Source of the DNA: Clusia tigrina
Lineage: Eukaryota; Arthropoda; Insecta; Diptera; Clusiidae
Assembly: GCA_920105625.2 (NCBI GenBank)
Contig: OV050030.1
Span: 427,706,240 to 427,770,239, forward strand
DNA length: 64,000 nt
Direction of reading: 5' to 3'
Shown: one piece after another, positions 26,601 through 38,600 of the stretch
How positions within the stretch are numbered: the first letter of the stretch is position 1
How the letters are laid out: every line of letters begins with the position of its first letter
Notes under the pieces: model-generated
Database searches by the model: none
What the model was told of the DNA's origin: nothing
Seen by the model: only the letters and a program-made list of their open reading frames with translations
Made by a program: the position numbers and the translations under genes

Positions 26601-29600
26601 TTACAAAGGCGCGAGGAACACTCAACCAAGGACCGAGTTAGCTGTACTCATAAACTGATTTAGTGAAGAAAGTGGGCGACAAATCCTTCACTCCCGCAAA
26701 CAAAATGGATCGCAATATCGTACTCGTAATGTCATAAAACGCCCGTTTGAGTGCGCTAATGAGCGCTCATGCTTCGGCACGGATGTTTCGCTTTGACAGT
26801 CAATGCAATTAGTGCGAAAGGAAGAACGCACGCGGAACAGTTCTAGTCGTACTCATATCCCGTAGTTTCCACCGTTGCGCTCCGCATGCAAAGGAGCAGC
26901 TGATTGGAGTCGATAGCAGCACTTTCCAAATCACATTTCGCACAAAACACAGTTCAAATAAATGAAAGCAAAAGCGTCCCCGTCAGATGCGCCGTCATGG
27001 CTTTCATCCTAATAAACTATTTTGCTGATGCTTATCACTTTATTCGCCGAATGCATTTCATAACGCGATACGTGCGAGTGCAATCCTGCCGAGCTCAGCG
27101 CAGCTCTGCTGATGCGCACACAATGCCGTGGAAGCATTTTACATTTAACAACTTTGCCAGTTGGAGCACAAGAAAAGGATTACGCAGGCACACACACAAA
27201 CACACACGAAGATACATCCGCATCCACACATAGGATGCCAAATTCGAGGCGCACTCACACGTGCTCACTTCACCGGTGCCGGAGCAACAAAAAAGGATTA
27301 GGAGGGTGGGGCGGGATGGTGCGCCGCGGTGCAGGATTGAAAGAAAGTGCAAGAAAATTCATAGCGTGTACGAGTACGAGTATCAAATGTAAAAGCTGCG
27401 GCAGCAAAAACTCGATATTCATAATTTACGAGCGTGTGCCTTGGCAGGTTGCGGCTGACACGGGTGCAACCACCAGAGTGGTGGAGGAAGAGTGAGTAAG
27501 GACGGAAGGGGCATGTCGAGGAAAAAGAACCATTTACTACAGCTGAAGTGAAAGTGAATAGAGCAGGAGTGGGATCCGGAGTGGGAGTGGGAGTGGAGGT
27601 TGCAGTGGAGACGGCGGTGCTGCAGGCTCTGAATACTCGTACAAAAACGCCAGTCGAACTTATGCCAATGTGCGCTAAAATAATTCATAAAAGCCACGCC
27701 AGGCATCACAGACAGACATGCGGCTTTCACACATTCACATGGGCATGTAACCATGTGTAGATGTGTCTGCCTGTGTGTGGGTGTGAATGGGTACGTGTGT
27801 GTGATTGAGGTATTGGCTGTGTAACATGTTTGCCTAAACCACTGCGATGCGAGGATCCGCCAGTTCTGATAGGAGTGCAGTGTTCACTTAAAATTGTATA
27901 TACGACTTTCAAAGCAAGGAGGGAGGGAGGGAGCGCGTGGAAGGGGCATCAACAGCGGTTAATGACCCAGTTGTGAAATATGCAAAGCACTTCCGCTGCT
28001 TATCGCTGATTTCTGCATGATAGTGCTATGAATATGCGTGTAGTCCTGGCTGTGATGGATGCATATCGAAGGGTCCGCAACACACAGATGAATAGTTGTT
28101 TGCACGCTTGTGTGGTAAGCCAAGGAGCCCGCTAACTAGATGCATAAAGAAACCCTCCAGCAATTCGCTGAAGTGAGTATGCCCGTAAATGGAGAAGGTG
28201 CTGACCAAACAATACAAAACGGAGCAGTTTTGCTGCCAGGACCAAATGTAAGCACCCGCTTTGTCAACACCAAATCTCACTGCTGTTCACTTCACTCTTC
28301 TCAGAGGTGTCGCTTGCAACTGAGAGCTCAGAGCCCACGTACAGCTTGCTCTGAATCCTTTCTACCACTTTTCTAAGTGAAGTCCCACAAAAATTGGTGA
28401 GCCGAGATACAAAGTCACATGCTTCCAGAGTAACTTTAACAAAGCTACACTGAGCTGCTATTTTTTAATTTCTTCAGAACGTGGAAAAAACAAACTATCC
28501 AGAAACCAAGAAGGATCACAGCCATTTGAGGATGAGTAATTCATGCCCTTTCGTAAATGTTGCGTACACTTTGCAGCGGCATTTGAGAAATATTTCGAAG
28601 TAAATGCCATGCAAACAACTTCGTGGAACGAATATTTTAACGTGTTCGCACACCAACAACGCCTCTGTAATTTCATCCTTCCGCCTACACTGAAGACGCC
28701 TCCGCTCAGTTTGCCGGGTGCGCTGTCAAAGGACTGCGAAGGGAATTGTCGATTAATTAAGCGGCACATTTCCAACCAAGGAACTTTTAATTCGGGCACA
28801 GATTCTGTTGTATTCGACATGTTCTCCGGTGGCGGCATGTCACGAAATCCTTGACGACAGATTTGGAGCGGAGCGCCTTTCGTTTTTTAATTGCACGCAT
28901 TCAGCGTCTTCCTCGCCTTGTTGCTGGTTTCTGTTTCGTGGCCGCCACTGCCACTGCTACTGCCACTTCCACTGCCACAGCAGCTTGCTTCGTCGGCTCA
29001 GATTACCGCACACATCAGCGCTGCGCTTTCATTAACGCTCGCATTGTTACTCGTAAGGCAAATTGCGTTTACACTTCATGATTTGCTGCGATTGAGGCGT
29101 GAAGTCGAGCGGGAGTTGTTTATCTGCGGAGCTGGTTTCTTCTTCCTGCTGTTTCTCGTCCGTTGCGAGGGGTGAGCCAGGATACGAGTATGTGATGAAA
29201 GCGGAAACGGATGCTTCGCTTTGGTGTGAGAGTGTGTGTGTGTGTCAGTACGTGATTGCAAGAGTGTGGCTGCTGTATATGCGCATGTGTGTGTGTCTGT
29301 CAGCAGGTTTAGCTGGCTTTGTTTATACAGGTTGTTGCTTTTTATGGGTAAACAATAACAAAACGGAACACAAAAGCTTATCGCAGTCACCATGAATCCA
29401 GCTCCATGTTCGTGTATCACAGCGCCAGGACTTAAAGTAGCTTTCGAGCAGGTCTTGTGCGGTTGCTGTACCGAGTATCTGGGTCATTTTTAGGCTTTAA
29501 GAGTTTAATTGTTTACTTTCCGAAGTTTTATCTTTCTCACCACTTCTTCCTTTTCCGTTTCTTGCAGAGCTGAAGGCCAACATAACCGGTCCGAGCGATT

Positions 29601-32600
29601 TGTACGTGAAAAGCGGCAGCGACATCAACCTCACTTGCCGGATAATGCAGGGACCCCACGAGCTGGGCAACATATTCTGGTATAAAGGTGCGTACACGAC
29701 CGACCCCCACTCCCACCCACCACGCATTCCGCGCCACCGCAACGCAATTAAAGCGCATTTCTCGCATGCTGCGCTAATTGCGGTGCGAGTGGCTCCAGCG
29801 CCGACATGAATAATTGAAGGCGTGCACGCAGTATTCAATTACGGCGGCTGGGTGCGTAATGGATGCGTTAATTAAAAGCGCGCAGCCATTGCGGCCGCGC
29901 CTTAACCTTGCATCGCTCTGTTTTGTATGTTTTTAATTGAATTGCAGGCAATGAAATCGTCGACATGACAACGAATCTGAACGAAGTCGATAGTGGGGTG
30001 CGCATTAGCGTGGAGAACGACTGGGCCGATGGACTCACATCGAGGTAAGTTGCTCTGAAGTGGCGTTCTATGAGAGAACAAATCTTAGAGTCAGTAGGTT
30101 CAGGCTACTTGTGAGCGGTTCGGGTCACTCATGATTGCCTCAGATCACATGTGATTGGCTTCGGTCACTTTTGATTGGTTGTGGTCACTTGTGATTGATT
30201 GTGGTCACTTGTGATTGGTTCAGATCGCTTGTGATTGGTTCAGGTCACTCATGATTGTCTAAGATCACTCGTGATTGGTTCAGGTCACTCGTGATTGTCT
30301 CACATCACTCGTGATTGTCTCACATCACTCGTGACTGCCTCACATCACTCGTGACTGTCTCACATCACTCGTGATTGTCTCACATCACTCGTGACTGTCT
30401 CACATCACTCGTGATTGGTTCAGATCACTTATGATTGGTTGGGGTCGCTTGTGATTGTCTCAGATCACTCGTGATTTGTTCAGGTCACTCATGATTGGCT
30501 CAGGCCACTTGTGATTGAAAAAGCCGCCATGTGAAAATCTTCTCTGGCTTTGAACTCAAATGCATGGAAACATAGTATATTGAGGGTAAGAATAAGGGAC
30601 AAAGAAAGGGCCAAGTTTGCGTGGATCCTTAAGACATAGTTATCCTTGCACATAGTTGCGCCCAGATAAGTGCGGGCATTTAAAAATCTGTACTGGGCTG
30701 GGGAGTGTAAACAAATATTTCCAACTCCGACCTTCAATGTGCCGCAGCAACCCGAAGAGGCACAATTTTTCACAGACTGAGTATTCCGACCACAAAATCA
30801 AGTCGGATAATAAACAAAAATTTCTTCATAGCGAACAATATTCTCAAATTGTGTTACAAAATATTTCTAGATCAATCTACGAAATCCTTTTACACTAATT
30901 TTCCTCCGAAATTTTACACTAATTTCTGAGATAGGACCATTTATCAGCTGCAGTATACGAGTAGAGTGACTCTGTGAAAAGCTGGGACTAGTTCCATTTG
31001 CCTTCAAACTGATGCCCAGAAATCCCATTCTACAAAAAGGCAACTTGTGAGGCAATAATAAGCCGAGCCAAAGGGCTGCTCATATCAAGGACTCCAAAAC
31101 ACTTTGTCGAAGATGAGCAGATGCGGATGTTCATAAGTGCATATGTCCCCGTGCATACATGTGCATGGTAGTCATCTTCCGATTGAATGACCGCCTCATC
31201 GTGTGAAGTTGGTCGCTCATACCGCACACCATCAAACAATTCTAAGAGAACAAAACCGTCCGAGTCAATTATCTCCCCTTGTTAACTGCCTGTCCAAGTG
31301 TCTGTAGGGCACTTTTTCAACACTTGTTAACGTGCCAGTCCTTGAATGACACTTGGCATAACTATTTCCTGAACAACAAACTCACCCAGTTTTGTATGAA
31401 CTAACAGTACCTCTCGGTACAACACGGCATATAAGCGTCGATAGGCCTTTAGCCTCTATTAACAAACAGCTTAAAAGTAGACTTGTACTTCTTGTGTTCA
31501 AGAATATTCGCAATGTTGATATCCCAACTATGTTACACACGGATCAAAAGGGTGGCCGCACAATTTCTGGGGTTTATAAATGCCGGGTAAGAAAAGAGCA
31601 AAGAATTATTGTAGAGAGACATACAGAACTGCAGGTGATTCGCAGTGGCCATATGTGAGCTTCTCCGAGAAAAGGGACCTAGTGTGGCAAAAAACGGCAT
31701 CTCCCAACTGAAGGTGTGTTCACAGTGATAATGCGTTATGAAACTTTAAATGCGTTTTTCTCAAAACTTCATTTTCACACACTAGGTCCCTTTTCTCGGA
31801 GAAGGTCACATATGATGAATCCTTTGCAGTTCTATATAGAGGTCTAATAGAGACTCCTTTTTTCGACCATTACCTTAGCATTAGTCCAAATGAGAAGCAT
31901 TCCGGTGCCTTTTAACACTTCACTCAATATCCAATCAAACAATATCCTTCCAAACTACCCGTTTTCCCATGAGAGCGTTCTACATTCTTTAATGAATTCG
32001 TATTGAATCCTTCAATTTTTGGACAATTGAATAGAATGACGGTGAATGGGTCCCAATTGTGTTCATGTGATATTCTGGCTTTGCCTCTTTATGCAGGCAC
32101 TAATTACGTCACTTTCCCTGTATTTAAGAGTACCTTAAAGGATGTGGAAGGAAGTTCACAGCCATCTGTTAAAATCTTCACTTAACTATGTCCTCACACT
32201 CATTTGCATTAGCCTTCAGGACGAAATTATGCGCATTAGTAGACTAAAACAAAAGGCAATAGGGAATTTGTGCAAATGTGTGTTGCCGTGGGAGACGCAT
32301 AGTTGCGGATAAAGTTAGTTGCCTTTTTTGGGGTTCAGGATATTCGTGATTGAATTAAAACACCAGTTTCAAATGAAAACCTCGTCACAGGAGAACTTAA
32401 ATAAGCTCGGATCAATTTTGTTGCGCTGCTAAAACGCAGCGAGGCAAATAAATCAAAACTACTCGGACGCAAGTAGCAAAGTTGCTCTTGTTCGTACGCA
32501 CGAGTCTTTGCACCCACACCGTTAGGAACTAACTGCTTGACCGCATGCAAGTCGAAACAAATGTCTAATAAATTTGCCACTTCCGTGTATGACGTCAGCA

Positions 32601-35600
32601 AACACAGCAGTTTAGCTGAAGTTGAAACTGCAAATCACACTAAACAGCCACAAAGAGCGGCGGCCGAGTGGGCGGAAGCGAAAGTTAGCGAAACTTTTAC
32701 CATGGGCGGGCGATGTTTCACGGTACTCGCATTACTGCAAAAGTTCCGCCGTGAACCACTTCTAGCAGCACGCGGCACCCGCCACTTCGCCAGAAACACG
32801 CACAACTCAAGTCAGCAGATGCTGTATCAATTTCAGGTGCAGCTGAAGTGGGTTGCGAAGGTGCTGCGAAGGTGCTGCTCAGAATGCGAGTATCATGTTC
32901 CTTCACAGCTGGCAGACTGTTTCGATATTGCGAGGTAGTTTCCGCTTAGTCCTTAGTTGAGTTGATATGAGATGTTTTGTGTTGTTTCCATGCTGTTACT
33001 CTGAACACTTTTAATGCTCACTTACATGTACTTTGTTGCTTCATTGTTTCACGTGTTTCATCCTTTTACCGCAGATTAAAAATACGCCGAGCCATGCCCA
33101 GCGACACCGGGAACTACACATGTGTGCCAACAATAGCGAAGTCCTCCAGCGTCTACGTGCATGTCATCATTGGTAAGTACGCGCAGCCAACCTGAGCCAC
33201 CACAGACACTCCAAAGATGCCAGCGAGCATCTAAGCTAATGTTGACGGCAACACGCAAACACACATTCACAGACGAACGGACGGACGGAGGGACATACAC
33301 TCCGCAGTTACATTAACTCGAAAAGCTTGCAGCCATGCATATCCGCATTCATTTTGCTGCTTCCCTCCCTTCCCTGCAGGACTTTTATGTTTGTTTCTCC
33401 TGCTGATGGTGCTGCTCTTTGCGTTTGTTTTTCCATTTTTGTTGTTGTTGGTGGTGTTAGTGATGATGTTGTTGTTGCTTGTGTTGTTTCTCTCCTGGGC
33501 TTTGTTTTTGCCTGTTTTTCTTTATGCGGCGGCGGCGCGCTCTTTTATTGCCGTCGTCATCATCATCCTCGGCGCTGCCGTCTATTTCGCAGGATGTTGC
33601 TTGTTAGCAGTGCAGTCGTTTGAATTTTTTATTGCGCTACTACTCGTACAACTACAACAACAACAACAACAACAACAACCAGAACAAGAACAACCCCTGT
33701 TACTACTTCTACGAGCAGTCCAAACAACGGCAACTTTTACTGCCGCCATTGCCACTTTTTCCATATTCCGCTGCATAAAGTTATAATAAACTTTTCACTG
33801 AAACTGCCGCAAATGAAGTCGCTTCCCTCGGCTGGGTTGGGTCGGGTTTAGGGTGCACGTGTGTGTGCGTGCGCGTCAATTTATGTTTGTTTAGCTCTCG
33901 CGTTGTTTGCTTTTTATTTTATTAATTTTTTTATTTTTCATTTTATAATTTTTGTGTTTTTCCTTGGCCCGCTTATGACGCCCTCCTCCAGCCGCACAAA
34001 TCTGGCCTCAACTGTTTCCGCTGGTGTTGCTGCTTTTGTTGGTTGGAGCTGAAGCTGAAGCACGCGTCAGGAATTTTATAGTGCCTCCGCCTCCCTCACG
34101 GTGATGGTGTTTTAATGCCTGCGTCTGTGTGGGGTTGTAAATTTTCGACGCTTCAAGTAATGAGGCGAATCTTTTTCCGGCATTGTTTGGCCTGTAGTTC
34201 ATTTTATTGTCCGACGTTCGTTCCGAGGCTGAGCCATATGCAAATCCCGCCGGACCCTCTACGCTTAGGTGATGTGTGTGTGTGTGTATGGGACCGAGTC
34301 ATTTAAATGTATTTTCCCAAATTGAGTTAGTTTATTAGGACATAATTCAAGCGAAAGTTGGAGCAGTCATAAAGTCTTTACTAGCATATTCATCCGTTTA
34401 TGGCCACCAACCAACCAGGGCAGCAGGATGCGAGTGACAGAAATTCGCAGGGGAAACAGGCAAATGCAGCTTCGTGGACCACTGAAAATAGTTTGATTTG
34501 TATTTGTGTGAGGATCATGAGTACAGCAACACCCCAGACATAGTGATATTGAAGGGCTGACAAGCTACCTAGAGGGGGTACCAACCCTCCTCTGCTTACG
34601 GACAGATGTAAGGTGGGAATACCAATTGCCACCTGTAAACTAATGTTGACGAATAGAGTCGTGCGTGAGGCCAATAGGAATTGGCAGACGAAGGGCACAT
34701 GCTTCATGACTAGGCTAACGTGGCCGAAACTTGACAGGAAAAAATCTAGAGACTTGCTGGGGCTGTCGAGAGAAGATGTCTCTAAGGTCGTGGCTTGTAT
34801 AACCGGCCATTGGCAGACATGCTCTCAGGCTGGGAGTATTCTGTCATGAATACTGCAGAAGCTGTGGGGATGAAGAGGAGGAGACTGTGGACCATTTCTT
34901 ATGTAGGTGTCCGGTTATAGCCAGAAGCAGAGCGGGCTCTTCAGATAAATACGATTTCAGGTCCCTTACGGAAGTGTCCGGCGCGAAGGTTAAACAAATC
35001 TTGCGCTTTATTAGGGCTTCAAAATGGTTTGACGAGTGAAGCAGAGGTGCAGTGTTGCGCGTTGGTATCGCAATGGACCCATAGTGAGACCCTGAGTGAG
35101 TTGGTCCGCAGACTGACTGCCACGCAAACCGAACCTAACCTAACACCCCAAATGGAAGTCGTTGTGGTTTCGCTAGCAAAATAATCGTGGTAACGTAGAT
35201 CACAATAGGGCAGAATTGCATTCTAGATGTGCCTCCACGCTCTGTTTCGAACGGTACCTTCACCCTAGGTTAGGTTAGGTTAGGTTAACGTGGCAGCCGG
35301 TCTACGGACCAGCTCACTCCCTTCCTTCCTACCTTCACTCTAGCAAATGCAACCAGTAATCTTGATCCTCAGCAGACCTTCTGGTAACACCAACATATTC
35401 AGAAGCCAGCTAGAATTGGATACCAAGGAGCATAGAAGGCAGAGTAATAACTCCAACATCACAGGAGTTCAGTTTGAGGACTCTCTCACTGCGTTAGTCA
35501 CACCATAAACCAAAATCACACAAGAAGCATCACACAGTAGCAGCTTATGACGGACCGTGGTTAGTGGAATCATTCTACCAGTTTATGCAATTGGAGAGAG

Positions 35601-38600
35601 TGACAGTGCTAAAGTATCAGCATTTATCAGTGCTGAGAACTGAGTGCTGAGAAGTTGTCCTTAGCCTATCTTTTGTCCGTGGTTGCACTCTTGTCGAAGT
35701 CAGATAACAAATAACAATGAAAACAACCAGGAAGGCAGGGGGCCGCTATTCTTGTCATTGTCATGGTTGTTGGCAGTAATTTTGTAGAGCAAATATTGAG
35801 AAAGGCGTTCAACAAGGAAAACATTAGAAAACAGAGAGTTCAAGGAACAGTGTAGCGCCCGAAGCGCCCATTTTGTTCCGCTTGTCTTTAAACACTTCGC
35901 TTTATTTCCATAGAGCAAAAAAATTAAAATTTTCTACGCCTTAACCCGGCTCACAAGCAGCTCCCCCACCCAACTTGTTCCCAGCCTGTTCATGCGACAA
36001 AGTCAACAGGAAGCACATACATGAGCACGAACACGCACGCAGCATCAGCAGCACCAGCAGCACCAGCAGCACGCTTAGAGTTCCGCATGCAGCTGAGAAT
36101 GTTTAGAAATACTTGAGCGCAAAATGTTGCAAACACATGCGAACACAAAATGTCCTTGCGCAAAAAGGAAACGCTGCAGGCAATTGAACTTACGATGACG
36201 AGTGACAAAAGATGTACACAAATCGCACAAACACAAACAAGCACACACACGCTTCCACTCTCCCGCCTCGCTAAGGGGGAGAGGGGGCACATTGTAACAG
36301 AGTTGTGCAGGAATAACAACAAACAAAGCAAAAGGAATGCGGAAAAAAAGAACTAAAGAGGAAACCCCGTCTAAGAATAGAGCTGAGCACAGCCGGGCAG
36401 AGTAGCGGGCGAGGCATGGCAAAAGCCCCTGAAAGCCGTCGCGCAACGACTTCATCTGCGGCGGGGGTGAGAGTGTTGTTACCACTTGGAAAATTGCTCA
36501 TTTTCAGAGCACTCTCGGCTCGCATGCAAACGCTGGGACTTGGAACTGCCGTTGGAGTTGCACCGCTTACACTGCCTTTCCGCGTTTGAGTGCATCGGCA
36601 AAGCAGGCAGGCACCAGGGCAGGAATGAGGGCAGGCATGAGGGCAGGCAATAACGAAGTCAAGTGGCGGAAAAGTTCACAACGCATTTTTAAAGCACTTC
36701 TGGCAAAATGTATGAAAATGTTTCGCCGAGGCGAAGGCGGGCAAGGATTCAGAAATCTTTTTCGCATGGCGAAACCTATTTAAAGACTCTTCCAACAACA
36801 GTTTAAAGTGTTCTGAACTTTCCCCACAAGTGGCTTCACTGTCGGCTCTGGAGCGAGAAGTGATCACCCGCTTAAGCGCCTGCCACTTACGCTTCAACTG
36901 CTCGCTCCATTTAGGCTGCGGGAGCGAGCAACCCACTCCCCCCCACTTGTCGTACACTTAAAAAATACAACTTAAGCCGCATGCAGCCAGTGCTCGCTTG
37001 TTGTGTGTGTCCTGCACAAGGATGCGAGTGTTTGCGCTGCGAAACAGCAAAATAATCAAATGGAAGTAAACAAGCGGGGATTGAAACGTCCTCGCTTAGC
37101 ACATAATTAATTTTTAAACTGGAGACTCGTCGTTCCGGGCGCGCAAAGAAAAGAGTGATGCTGTGTTCGCCAATGAGGCGCTATGCTGCAGTTGAACGTC
37201 TCCCATACGTGGTCTCATGTGGAGGTGATGGTGTGCGAGCCCCATCAGTTCTCTGTCAGCTTGCTGGCTGGCTGATTGCAGTGGCAGTTTGAGTGTTCTT
37301 AGATGTGCTCCTTAATCGTAGGTGATTATTGCAGTTTATGTGCTCGACGGGACACTGATGGTGTCCAGCTGCCTGCTTTAATGGGCAATTATTAAATTGC
37401 GCAGCGAGTTAAGATAAAATGCCACAGGGACACCAGAGCTAGTGCCGAAGCCACCTCCACTCCACCGTCCTGCAATGCCTTCGTTGTGCAGTCATGCTTT
37501 GGTCGAACTTTTGTTGATTCCGCTCCAGTCTGCCAGGACGCAAGTCAACGTAACTACTCACTTTGCTTGTCAATTGACACGCTCCTGCGTAAATTTTGTT
37601 GAACCTTGTTTCCGTTTCAAAAAACTCGAAGTTCGTACTGGAACAGCTGATTTGTGAGTACTCCTGAGTATCGTCCAAGCACACCGACTCAATCGTTATC
37701 TACAGAATGTAGGGAGTTATGCAACTGCTGCTTCCCTGTATATTCACTCAGTTTATACAGAAGTCCTGCCAATAGATTTGAAATGACTCATTCTACTGGC
37801 ATGGTTTCCCATCAAGCAGTGACAGTTCTCTCAACGGAGGGGCAGTTTTCTCAACTGAGGGACATGTTCAGTAATGATTTGGACTCGTCTACAAGTATAG
37901 CTAGATTTGGCTCGACCTCCGACCAACTGCCCAAGTGGGGTTCAATTAAGTTGCATCCATTTGGCACGCAGTAAAACTTTGTATTTGAACACAGTTGTTA
38001 ACTTTCCTCCAACAGTGGTTACTTATCTGCCCGTTCGTCTCTGGTATGTCAGCGGAAGTCAACAAATACGCATATACAATTTCTTTTACATCTCCTGAAT
38101 ACATGGGGTAGTTTATTACCACCTCCGATGTTCAGGAGGAAGCCAAATGCAGCCAAAGAGGAATACCGGGATGGCAGCCAAACTATCAGCGGCGTTCCTA
38201 CTCTATGAGGACTTCTGATATCACTTCAGCCACGTCGGTTCTGTGTTCACGACCGATCTGACTCCTATACTGAGCACGCAGTAGTGGTGTGACAAGCGAA
38301 ATACGGTATTAACGTTTTGAATACTTCTGATCTGATACCATCTCCATTCCATCTGTTGAGGGAATCGAAGTCTTGAATCGCATTTTCCTTTCGTAAACTT
38401 TCAGAGCGTAATCGAGGACTTCACGATAATGGTGGGAATTCATTAATTCATTAATTCATTATGGAACCATTAACAGTAAGTGTCCCTCCACCTCTGCAAG
38501 TAGCCATATTTTTGTCTAGAATACGAGGGGGTCGAGAGCTTCCAGGAGTGGCGATCTTCCTATTAACAAGAGAAGATGTCGGAACATTTATTCATTCAGA

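Larger units (their letters stand above)
18478..29567 (+). other. remainder of the 23.3 kb dpr intron
   Basis: No supported exon on either strand. It contains a TTG/TGC run at 19458-19506, four CTCTCGC-type octamers near 20,003-20,035, an AACATAAA-rich tract near 22,960-23,010, a 19-bp repeat (GATAGAAAAGAAGTAGGGG-like) at about 24,127-24,183, and GT/CA-rich patches near 25,005, 27,190 and 29,230. Repeat-like blocks at roughly 21,350-22,880, 23,820-24,470 and 25,440-26,640 alternate with ordinary intron DNA. Confidence 0.55.

Noticed and set aside
30091..30525. Regular 20-bp repeats considered as a CRISPR array
   Set aside because: Units are directly tandem with no unique spacers, and the window is eukaryotic.
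35268..35290. TTAGG-like repeat resembling insect telomeric DNA
   Set aside because: Only about three copies, followed by the GGCAGCCGGTCT sequence shared with LINE tails. Drosophila telomeres also do not use TTAGG.
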